NCBI GenBank assembly: GCA_009885185.1
Contig: VFLF01000249.1
Coordinates: 1-5,486 of the forward strand
Reading direction: 5' to 3'
Source of the DNA: Nitrosomonadales bacterium
GTDB lineage: Bacteria > Pseudomonadota > Gammaproteobacteria > Burkholderiales > SG8-41
DNA: 5,486 bases
A program made the translations under genes and the position numbers. Each line of letters begins with the position of its first letter. Position 1 is the stretch's first letter. Shown here piece by piece: positions 1-5,486 of the stretch. The notes below the pieces were generated by a model. That model was not told the origin of the DNA. It was given only the letters and a program-made list of their open reading frames with translations, and ran no database searches.

Positions 1-844
1 GGATGATCGGCAGGCCCAGCGTGATGTTCACGCCCGCGCCGAAGCTCGCGTATTTCAGCACCGGCAAGCCTTGATCGTGATACATCGCCAGCACCGCGTC
101 GTAATTTTTTAATCGCTCGGGATTAAACAGCGTATCGGCGGGCAGCGGGTCGGAAAGATGCATGCCTTGCGCGCGCAGTTCGCTGACGACCGGTCCAATC
201 ACATCGATTTCCTCGCGCCCCAAGTGGCCCGATTCGCCCGCATGCGGATTCAGTCCCGCCACCGCGATGCGCGGCGCGGCGATGCCGAAATGCCGCTGCA
301 AATCGTGGTGCAATACGCGCAACGTCTGGACGAGGCTGTCGCGCGTGATGTGCGCCGCGACATCCTTCAGCGCCAGATGCGTGGTGGCGAGCGCCACGCG
401 CAAGCCGCCGCCAGCGAGCATCATCACCACGTGCGGCGCGCGCGTGCGTTCCTGTAAAAACTCGGTGTGGCCGGTGAATGCGATGCCCGCATCGTTGATG
501 ATGCCTTTATGCACTGGGGCAGTCGCCATGGCATCGAACAGGCCGTCGGTGCAGCCATCGCAGGCAACGCCCAGCGTGCGCAGTACATATCGGCTATTGG
601 CGACATTCAGTTTGCCCGCAGCGGACGGCTCGATCAGCGGCACATGCAGCACGCACACGCTGGCTGTTGTCACGGTGCAGCCGCCGCTGAAATCCGGCCA
701 GTCGCTTTTTGTGCGCTCGCTCAGCAACGCGCGGTCCGCGATCACTACGATGCGCGCCGGCAGTGCAGCTGCCTGTAGTGCGGCGCAGAGTTCGGGGCCG
801 ACGCCCGCGGGTTCTCCGGCGGTGACGGCTATGGTCGGCAACAT
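1..844 (-). CDS. pdxA: 4-hydroxythreonine-4-phosphate dehydrogenase PdxA, C-terminus cut by window edge
   Basis: PdxA oxidises 4-phosphooxy-L-threonine with NAD+; the product decarboxylates to 3-amino-2-oxopropyl phosphate, which PdxJ uses to build pyridoxine 5'-phosphate. It is a cytosolic, metal-dependent homodimer. The 281 residues visible here read as PdxA throughout: TAGEPAGVGPE at 8-18, CDGC at 95-98, TAPVHKG at 108-114, GHTEF at 125-129, LNPHAGE at 198-204 and MYHDQGLPVLKY at 254-265. The three metal-ligand histidines known from E. coli (166, 211, 266) fall at H156, H201 and H256, a constant offset of 10, and the substrate-binding His-Thr pair is H126-T127. By comparison with the 329-residue E. 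coli enzyme about 40-50 residues are missing beyond base 1. The start is fixed: the only upstream in-frame codons are TCC, GCC and CGC before the surA stop. No good Shine-Dalgarno lies at normal spacing (GAGGA ends about 16 nt upstream), so translation is probably coupled to surA. Confidence 0.97.
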   Translation of the reverse strand, partial: MLPTIAVTAGEPAGVGPELCAALQAAALPARIVVIADRALLSERTKSDWPDFSGGCTVTTASVCVLHVPLIEPSAAGKLNVANSRYVLRTLGVACDGCTDGLFDAMATAPVHKGIINDAGIAFTGHTEFLQERTRAPHVVMMLAGGGLRVALATTHLALKDVAAHITRDSLVQTLRVLHHDLQRHFGIAAPRIAVAGLNPHAGESGHLGREEIDVIGPVVSELRAQGMHLSDPLPADTLFNPERLKNYDAVLAMYHDQGLPVLKYASFGAGVNITLGLPII

Positions 845-853
845 GGAGGCGCG

Positions 854-2293
854 CTAGCGTTCCTCGAGACGAATCTCGACAAACGCGCGGTCTCGCAACT
901 GGCGTACCCATTCTTCGTAGGCTTCTTCGCTTTTACGCTCGCGCAGCGCCTGGCGCGCGGTGAGGCGGCGGCGCTCCTTGGTCATATCGGAACTGCGCCG
1001 CTCGATCACTTGTATCAGGTGCCAGCCGAATGGCGAGCGCACCGGCTCGCTGATCTGGCCGGGTTGTAATGCATTCATCGCGCGCTCGAATTCCGGCACG
1101 GTGTCTCCAGGCGACAACCAGCCGAGATCCCCCCCCCTTGCGGCGCTGGTGTCCTCGGAATTGGCGCGCGCGAGCTGGGCGAAGTCGCCCTTGTTTTCCA
1201 GGCGCTCCTTCAGATTGCGCAGACGGTTGCGCGCGTCGTTGTCGGATACCAGCTCGCTTGCCTTGATGAGAATATGGCGCGCGCTGGTCTGCTGCACCAG
1301 CAGCGGCCCTTGCCCCCCGCGGCGATCATTCAGCTTGAGGATGTGAAAACCGTTGGGACTGCGCAGAATGGGGCTAACTTCGCCGGCCTTCATGATACGC
1401 AGGGCGTCAAAGAACAAGGTCGGCAGCCGTTCACCGTCGCGCCAACCCATGCCGCCGCCCTGCAACGCATCAGGCGACTCGGAGAACGTCGCGGCAATCT
1501 GCCGGAAGTCGACGCCGGATTTCAGTTGCGTCAGCGCCTGTTCGGCGCGCACCAGCCGCTCCTGTATCTGATCCGGTCGCGCGTTTTCCGGCACGCGCAC
1601 GAGGATGTGCGATACCTCGAATTCGTCCGCGCCCGCTGCCTGCTGCTGCGGATTGGCGAGCATGTTGTCGATTTCGCTTTCGGTGATGACGATCTTGTCG
1701 TCGACTTCGCGTTCGCGCAGCCGCGCCATGATGATCTGGCTGCGGATATCCTCGCGAAATTTCACGAACGGCAATCCGTCGCGCACCAGCGCCTCGCGCA
1801 TTTGTGGCACCGTCATCTTGTTATCTTCCGCAATACGGGCAATGGCGCGGTCGAGCTCCAGGTCGTCGATACGCAAACCGTTTTCCCTGCCGAACTGGAT
1901 TTGCGCACGGTCGGCGATCATGCGTTCCAGCAACTGCCGTTCAAGTATGGGCCGCGCCGGGGCGGGCGTGCCCTGCCGTCGCAGTTGCGCCTCGGCCAGG
2001 CTGATGCGCTCGTTCAGGTCGTTACGCGTAATCACTTCGTCGTTGACCACCGCGACGATGCGGTCCAAGGTGACGATGGGACGCGGCTTGGGTTTTGCCT
2101 GAGGCTCCGCCTGGGGTTGCGCTGGTGGCTGTACTTGGGGTTGCGCCTGCGGCTGCCGCTCCGGCTGCACTTGCAACGCGGGCTGTGACTGCGGCTGGGA
2201 GGGCGGCTTGAGTTGCGCCCAAGTAACGCCGGGCAACAAGAACAAACACAGCGCCAGCACGCGCGCGCCGATAGAAATTTCATTTAAAAACAT
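854..2293 (-). CDS. surA: Periplasmic chaperone / peptidyl-prolyl isomerase SurA
   Basis: SurA escorts unfolded outer-membrane proteins, including LptD, across the periplasm to the Bam complex. The 479-residue product has a signal peptide at 1-26 (hydrophobic core LALCLFLLPG, cleavage predicted after VTWA), a Q/P-rich segment at 27-72, the N-terminal chaperone domain at about 73-200 (starting LDRIVAVVNDEVITRNDL), a first parvulin domain at about 223-325 (VSHILVR, GGGMGW, GFHILKL), a second at about 336-432 (ARHILIK, RGGDLGWLSPG, PFGWHLIQV) and a C-terminal helix at 437-479. E. coli SurA has 428 residues; the Q/P segment accounts for much of the extra length. The start is taken at 2293 because CAGG sits 7 nt upstream. 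An in-frame ATG at 2311 would add six residues (MFAGNY) but has no ribosome-binding site. The gene lies 32 nt after lptD and 9 nt before pdxA, consistent with an operon. A nine-G run falls in the second parvulin domain. Confidence 0.96.
   Translation of the reverse strand: MFLNEISIGARVLALCLFLLPGVTWAQLKPPSQPQSQPALQVQPERQPQAQPQVQPPAQPQAEPQAKPKPRPIVTLDRIVAVVNDEVITRNDLNERISLAEAQLRRQGTPAPARPILERQLLERMIADRAQIQFGRENGLRIDDLELDRAIARIAEDNKMTVPQMREALVRDGLPFVKFREDIRSQIIMARLREREVDDKIVITESEIDNMLANPQQQAAGADEFEVSHILVRVPENARPDQIQERLVRAEQALTQLKSGVDFRQIAATFSESPDALQGGGMGWRDGERLPTLFFDALRIMKAGEVSPILRSPNGFHILKLNDRRGGQGPLLVQQTSARHILIKASELVSDNDARNRLRNLKERLENKGDFAQLARANSEDTSAARGGDLGWLSPGDTVPEFERAMNALQPGQISEPVRSPFGWHLIQVIERRSSDMTKERRRLTARQALRERKSEEAYEEWVRQLRDRAFVEIRLEER
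1129..1137 (-). repeat. Nine-base G homopolymer inside surA
   Basis: The plus strand carries nine consecutive C residues, read as nine Gs in the surA mRNA through codons AGG GGG GGG GAT, encoding R386-G387-G388-D389 of the second parvulin domain. The frame is intact in this sequence. The rest of the gene mostly uses GGC for glycine, so the codon choice is locally unusual. A gain or loss of one base would shift the reading frame after about 80 per cent of the protein. Confidence 0.9.
2078..2215 (-). repeat. Low-complexity Q/P-rich coding segment in surA
   Basis: Residues 27-72 of SurA, directly after the predicted signal-peptide cleavage site, are dominated by Gln, Pro and Ala in an imperfect Q-P-Q-x pattern, ending in a basic KPKPRP stretch. 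At the DNA level an 11-bp direct repeat, TGGGGTTGCGC on the plus strand, occurs at 2112-2122 and 2136-2146, exactly eight codons apart. This is compatible with expansion by slippage or unequal recombination. The segment should be disordered and would act as a tether between the signal peptide site and the folded chaperone domain; any binding role is inference. Confidence 0.8.
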
Positions 2294-2299
2294 ATAGTT

Positions 2300-2305
2300 A
2301 CCTGC
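2300..2305 (-). promoter_or_regulatory. Ribosome-binding site deciding the surA start
   Basis: On the minus strand GCAGGT lies 7 nt (from its second G) before the ATG at 2293-2291. It is only a partial Shine-Dalgarno match, but the alternative ATG at 2311 is preceded by CCCTTGG with no match. This favours the shorter SurA, whose signal peptide begins MFLNEISIG. Confidence 0.5.
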
Positions 2306-2325
2306 AAACATCCAAGGGAAAGCGG

Positions 2326-4626
2326 CTACCGGTCCGGTACGAAATATTCGTTGGGCCGCGATTGCCGCGGGTCATGGCGAGTATAGCCGCTGATGTTACG
2401 ACGCAGCACTTCCAGCGGATTCGACCCGACGCGCGTGACGCCGTTCAATTCCAGTTCGATAAACACCGCGCTGGTGCTTGCGTTGGTTGCGGTGGACAGG
2501 CGGTGGCCGACGATACGCAACGCCCAGCAGCCGCCGTCGTACTCCACGCCGGCGACGGCTTCGAGCAGACGCTTGTCCTGCGTCGAATAATTCCAGCGGC
2601 CCACCGCATTCCATTTGCTGGCAATCGGCCATTGACCGGATATGTCAAACTGGCGGAACGAATTCACCGTGTGGCGATAGGCGAGATTCAGTACCTTGCC
2701 TTGTTCCGGTTGATAACGCGCGGCAACGCTCATACGCTGGGTCTGGGCGGTATCCGTGTTGTACTGCCAGCCGAAATCCGCCGTCCAGTCAGGCGCGACA
2801 TTGCCGCTTAGCGCCGCCAGCAAATCCGAGCGCGAGCTCTGGTTATTACGTACCGGTACGCCGGGGACGGTGACCTGCTGCGGGCGGAAATAATAACGCT
2901 GCGCGAGGCCCACACGCAGCACCTCCACCCCGGTGTCGGGATTGATCAGCCGCGAGTTCACGCCGAAGGTGAGCTGATTGGCGTCGTTGATGCGGTCGTG
3001 GCCGCTAAACTGGTTTTCCGAATAAATCGTGGCAAAGTTGATGTCCTGCACGCCGCTTTCAAAATTCGGCATCATGCTCTGGTCGCGATACGGGATATAC
3101 ACGTAGTAGAGCTTGGGCTCCAGCGTCTGCGTATACGCCTTGCCGAAAATGTTCGCGCCGCGCTCGAAAATCAGCCCGCTGTCGGCGGTAAACGTGGGCA
3201 ACACGCGCGTTTTATCCGGCAGCGCGGCCGTGTTTTGCTGATCGATAAAATAGCGCGACGCGTGTACGCCGATTTTCGGTGTGATGAAACCGTACGGCGC
3301 GGTAAACGGAAACGACAAACTGGGGTAGGCCATCACGCGCCGGCCGTTGACCAGTGTTGGATGGGTGAAATCGGTGTAACTGGTCTGAAAATCGAAATCC
3401 CCGTACAGCACGTTCTGATTCTGCGCGGTCAGTGTCACTTGCGGGCGCCGGCCGTACGGCGGCACGAGCGGCGCCAGCGGATCGTTTTGCAGCGTCTGCC
3501 AGCCCTGCGCCAGCGCGGAAAATGAATACGTGCCGCCATTGCCCCACGCGCCGCCGCGCGACAGAACGCCCTGGCGCACCAGATAGGTTTGCGAGGTCAA
3601 TGCAATCTGTGTCGACAGGTCAGAGAAGTACTTGCCGTCGGAAACCTTGTTCAAGTCCAGCGACCCGGCCCAGCCATTTGCGAATGAATGGGCGTGATTG
3701 AACTTGAACAACTGCCGGTTGGCGCCGGTGACGTTATCGTTAGGCAAATACTCAAGGTTCAAATCGCCGCGATATGTCGGTTCCAGGTAGCGAAAATCCG
3801 TGCGCAACTGAAGTCCGCGCCTGGACATCAACCGCGGTGTAATCGTCATGTCGCGGTTGGGCGCCATGTTCCAGTAGTACGGCACCTGCAACTCAAAGCC
3901 GCCGGTGGTGGAGTTGCCGTAGCCCGGCGTGAGAAACCCCGACTTGCGTTCCTGATGCAGCGTGAACCACATGTACGGCGTGTAAAAAATGGGCGTGCCC
4001 AAAAATTCGACTTTGGCGTCGCGCGCGGTGCCGAGGTTATTGTTTTTGTCGATCAGTATCTCGCGCGCACGGAACAACCACGAGTCGTCGCCAGGCTCAC
4101 AGGTGGTATAGGTCGCCTGATGGGCGCGCATCAGGCCCGGCCCTTCAAACACGGCGCGGTCGGCGGTACCGCGAGCATCAAATGGCGACACCGTGGGCCG
4201 CGCGCTTGGCGCGGCCCCGGTTTCCTTGGGGCTCAGGGAATAACGGGCGTTCTCCAGCAAGCCGCGATCGGTATCGAGGTTGTAACGCAGCCGTGCGCCT
4301 TCGGTCAGTTCCGTGCCTTGCACCATGCGTACGTTGCCGATGGCGGTCAATTCGTTGTCGCGCCTGTCGTGGCGCATCCAGTCCGCGGAAATCGATTGGC
4401 CGCGTCCGCGAAAACGCGCGTTGCCCTGGGCTTCGGTTTCGCGATCGGTGTGGCCTTGCATGCGATCGCCTTCCATGTACATCGGCGTATCGTCCTTGTG
4501 AGTCGTCGGCAGGTCGATCAACGACGGCTGCGGACGCAATTGCAGGCCCTGTTGCGCAGCGGCGAGCGCGGGCAGCGCACACAACAGCGCTAACGCAATA
4601 CGGGATTTACGCGGACATACCATCAT
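2326..4626 (-). CDS. lptD: LPS-assembly outer-membrane protein LptD (Imp/OstA)
   Basis: LptD forms, with the lipoprotein LptE, the outer-membrane translocon that receives lipopolysaccharide from the LptA bridge and inserts it into the outer leaflet. The 766-residue product (E. coli: 784) has a signal peptide at 1-24 (basic PRKSR, then IALALLCALPALAAA), an OstA/LptA-like periplasmic domain at about 48-150 (DRMQGHTDRETEAQGNARF; ISADWMRHDRRDNELTAIGN), a hinge with TCEPGDDSWLF at 175-185 and a large beta-barrel from about 210 to 745 with alternating polar and aromatic strands. It closes with ELNGVTRVGSNPLEVLRRN (726-744), typical of the family. The mature protein has only two cysteines, C176 and C700, placed to form the periplasmic-domain-to-barrel disulfide. 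A polar tail of some 18 residues follows NISGY. The start is one of two adjacent ATGs (4626 or 4623); an in-frame TAA five codons upstream excludes an earlier one. No Shine-Dalgarno is visible. It is the first gene of the leftward operon. Confidence 0.97.
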   Translation of the reverse strand: MMVCPRKSRIALALLCALPALAAAQQGLQLRPQPSLIDLPTTHKDDTPMYMEGDRMQGHTDRETEAQGNARFRGRGQSISADWMRHDRRDNELTAIGNVRMVQGTELTEGARLRYNLDTDRGLLENARYSLSPKETGAAPSARPTVSPFDARGTADRAVFEGPGLMRAHQATYTTCEPGDDSWLFRAREILIDKNNNLGTARDAKVEFLGTPIFYTPYMWFTLHQERKSGFLTPGYGNSTTGGFELQVPYYWNMAPNRDMTITPRLMSRRGLQLRTDFRYLEPTYRGDLNLEYLPNDNVTGANRQLFKFNHAHSFANGWAGSLDLNKVSDGKYFSDLSTQIALTSQTYLVRQGVLSRGGAWGNGGTYSFSALAQGWQTLQNDPLAPLVPPYGRRPQVTLTAQNQNVLYGDFDFQTSYTDFTHPTLVNGRRVMAYPSLSFPFTAPYGFITPKIGVHASRYFIDQQNTAALPDKTRVLPTFTADSGLIFERGANIFGKAYTQTLEPKLYYVYIPYRDQSMMPNFESGVQDINFATIYSENQFSGHDRINDANQLTFGVNSRLINPDTGVEVLRVGLAQRYYFRPQQVTVPGVPVRNNQSSRSDLLAALSGNVAPDWTADFGWQYNTDTAQTQRMSVAARYQPEQGKVLNLAYRHTVNSFRQFDISGQWPIASKWNAVGRWNYSTQDKRLLEAVAGVEYDGGCWALRIVGHRLSTATNASTSAVFIELELNGVTRVGSNPLEVLRRNISGYTRHDPRQSRPNEYFVPDR

Positions 4627-4669
4627 GCGGGGAAGGAGTTAAGAACGTTGCGGACGAGACAGAGCGAGG

Positions 4670-4678
4670 TGCTAAAAT
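4670..4678 (+). promoter_or_regulatory. Candidate extended -10 promoter for amgK
   Basis: TGCTAAAAT contains the TGn extension and a -10 box matching TATAAT at 5 of 6 positions. The nearest -35-like hexamer, TTGCGG at 4648-4653, is 19 bp upstream and poor, which is tolerable for an extended -10 promoter. Transcription would begin near 4685, giving a leader of about 26 nt before the TTG start codon of amgK. It is the best promoter-like element in the 84-bp divergent region. Confidence 0.45.
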
Positions 4679-4702
4679 CGCATAAATCCCAACTTTAGGC
4701 AA
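4674..4702 (-). promoter_or_regulatory. Weak candidate sigma70-type promoter for lptD operon
   Basis: On the minus strand TTGCCT (4702-4697) and GATTTT (4679-4674) are separated by 17 bp, giving 4/6 and 3/6 matches to the vegetative consensus. This would start transcription near 4667 and leave a leader of about 40 nt. The -10 box lies on the same base pairs as the amgK -10 candidate on the other strand. In E. coli, lptD is also under sigma-E control, but I found no convincing sigma-E boxes here. The match is weak, and a different start site is quite possible. Confidence 0.25.
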
Positions 4703-4710
4703 TCCAAGCT

Positions 4711-5486
4711 TTGTCGGAAAATGATACCCGGCTGACGGAGCTACACGCGTGGCTCGCGGGTAACTTCTTCAAAGCAAACACGTTTTCCCTTGCGCCCGCC
4801 TCGGCGGACGCGAGTTTTCGGCGTTATTTTCGGGTCACCCAAAACGGCCAGACCTGGATCGCCATGGACGCGCCGCCGCCCCAGGAGGATTGCCGTCCGT
4901 TTGTGAAAGTCGCCGCGCTGATGCGCGAGGCCGGTTTGAACGTGCCGCGGGTGGTGGCGCAGGATGTCGAGCGCGGCTATTTGCTGTTGAGCGACCTGGG
5001 TGCCACCACCTTTTTGAACGGGTTTACCGCGGACAATCCCGACGCGCTGTTCAGCGGCGCCATCGACGCGCTGATCACGTGGCAATGCGCCAGCCGTCCT
5101 GGCGTGCTGCCGCCATACGATGCGGCCCTGCTGCAACGCGAAATCGATCTTTTTCCCGAGTGGTATGTCGGCAAACATTTGCAAACCGCCTTCACTCCGG
5201 CACAACACGAGGTCTTTAAAGGCGCGGCTAAGCTGCTGATCGATGCCGCCATTGCGCAGCCCAAGGTGTATGTGCATCGCGACTACATGCCGCGCAACCT
5301 CATGCTCCCGGCGCCCGGATCGCCCAGCCCCGGCGTGCTGGATTTTCAGGACGCGGTGTACGGCCCCATCACTTACGACGTGGCCTCCCTGATTCGTGAC
5401 GCCTTCGTGAGTTGGCCCGAAGCGCGCGAGCTGGATTGGGTGGTCCGCTACTGGGAACGCGCCCGCGCTGCGGGCCTGCCGGTAAA
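4711..5486 (+). CDS. amgK: Anomeric MurNAc/GlcNAc kinase AmgK (aminoglycoside-phosphotransferase fold), C-terminus cut by window edge
   Basis: AmgK phosphorylates the anomeric hydroxyl of N-acetylmuramate and N-acetylglucosamine in the cytosol; with MurU this recycles peptidoglycan sugars to UDP-MurNAc, bypassing de novo synthesis and its fosfomycin-sensitive step. The 258 residues visible have the expected kinase features: SADASFRRYFRV (31-42, nucleotide-binding loop), WIAMDAPPP (49-57), LLLSDLGATTFL (linker after the N-lobe), the catalytic-loop pattern HRDYMPRN (189-196; D191 catalytic, N196 metal) and DFQDA (211-215; D211 metal-binding), followed by GPITYDVASLIRD. Roughly 80 residues are missing at the right edge. 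The start is TTG at 4711: an in-frame TAG at 4696-4698 blocks anything further upstream, and the first in-frame ATG (4864) would delete the conserved loop. AGG at 4697-4699 is a weak ribosome-binding site. Family members adjoin lptD divergently in Pseudomonas, with murU next. Low similarity to antibiotic phosphotransferases is a fold relationship only; resistance is not implied. Confidence 0.9.
   Translation, partial: MSENDTRLTELHAWLAGNFFKANTFSLAPASADASFRRYFRVTQNGQTWIAMDAPPPQEDCRPFVKVAALMREAGLNVPRVVAQDVERGYLLLSDLGATTFLNGFTADNPDALFSGAIDALITWQCASRPGVLPPYDAALLQREIDLFPEWYVGKHLQTAFTPAQHEVFKGAAKLLIDAAIAQPKVYVHRDYMPRNLMLPAPGSPSPGVLDFQDAVYGPITYDVASLIRDAFVSWPEARELDWVVRYWERARAAGLPV

Noticed and set aside
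162..857. Plus-strand open frames at 158-857, and a minus-strand frame at 594-911.
   Set aside because: They are shadows of pdxA, which is unambiguous on the minus strand through its motifs and histidine spacing.
1274..2188. A 304-codon open frame on the plus strand.
   Set aside because: It runs antisense through surA, has no family-like motifs, and is compositionally a mirror of the coding strand; its C-terminal LRLGLRWW-type sequence is merely the antisense of the Q/P segment.
2327..2339. A 13-bp palindrome, TACCGGTCCGGTA, overlapping the lptD stop codon.
   Set aside because: It has a one-base centre and no following T-run, so it is not a rho-independent terminator. It encodes the last LptD codons and could be chance in a GC-rich sequence.
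3688..4593. A 301-codon open frame on the plus strand.
   Set aside because: It is antisense to lptD, whose identity is certain, and shows no recognisable domain or ribosome site. Long antisense frames are common in GC-rich genes.
4627..4710. A possible sigma-E promoter for lptD, as in E. coli.
   Set aside because: No GGAACTT-like box occurs at proper spacing from a TCTGA-like box. GGGATTT and TCTGT are present but about 20 bp apart, with poor matches.
4741..5277. A 178-codon minus-strand open frame.
   Set aside because: It is antisense to amgK, whose kinase motifs and stop-free frame through the window edge are clear.
4711..5486. Aminoglycoside resistance phosphotransferase.
   Set aside because: The fold is shared, but the SADASFRRYFRV start, the position next to lptD and the overall sequence fit the AmgK sugar-kinase family rather than resistance enzymes.

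Overview
The window is a stretch of bacterial chromosome from a GC-rich Gram-negative organism, most likely a betaproteobacterium. The LptD sequence (TCEPGDDSW hinge), the SurA layout and the AmgK N-terminus (SADASFRRYFRV) look betaproteobacterial to me by recall; no search was run, and a gammaproteobacterial relative such as a Pseudomonas-like lineage shows the same gene order. The content is core envelope and cofactor biology. I see no mobile element, tRNA, rRNA, CRISPR array or sign of recent transfer.

Layout: three genes are transcribed leftwards in the order lptD (2326-4626), surA (854-2293) and pdxA (844 to beyond base 1, C-terminus missing). Gaps are 32 nt (lptD-surA) and 9 nt (surA-pdxA), with no terminator between them, so they probably form one operon. 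This order matches the classic lptD-surA-pdxA-(rsmA-apaG-apaH) cluster. An 84-bp divergent intergenic region (4627-4710) separates it from a rightward gene, amgK (4711 to beyond 5486), an anomeric sugar kinase of the cell-wall recycling pathway. amgK begins with TTG, and its C-terminus lies outside the window. murU would be the expected next gene.

How the genes work together: LptD is the outer-membrane translocon that inserts lipopolysaccharide. SurA is the periplasmic chaperone that delivers beta-barrel proteins, LptD among them, to the Bam machinery. AmgK phosphorylates MurNAc/GlcNAc salvaged from peptidoglycan so that they can re-enter cell-wall synthesis. PdxA makes a pyridoxal phosphate precursor and is linked to the others by operon membership rather than pathway.

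I found no convincing undescribed system. The points worth a second look are local: a nine-G homopolymer in a conserved catalytic-domain loop of surA, a Q/P-rich linker after the SurA signal peptide, a two-cysteine version of LptD, a pyrimidine-rich leader without Shine-Dalgarno in front of lptD, overlapping divergent promoter candidates with a possible 16-codon leader ORF before amgK, and a surA stop codon in the same frame as pdxA.
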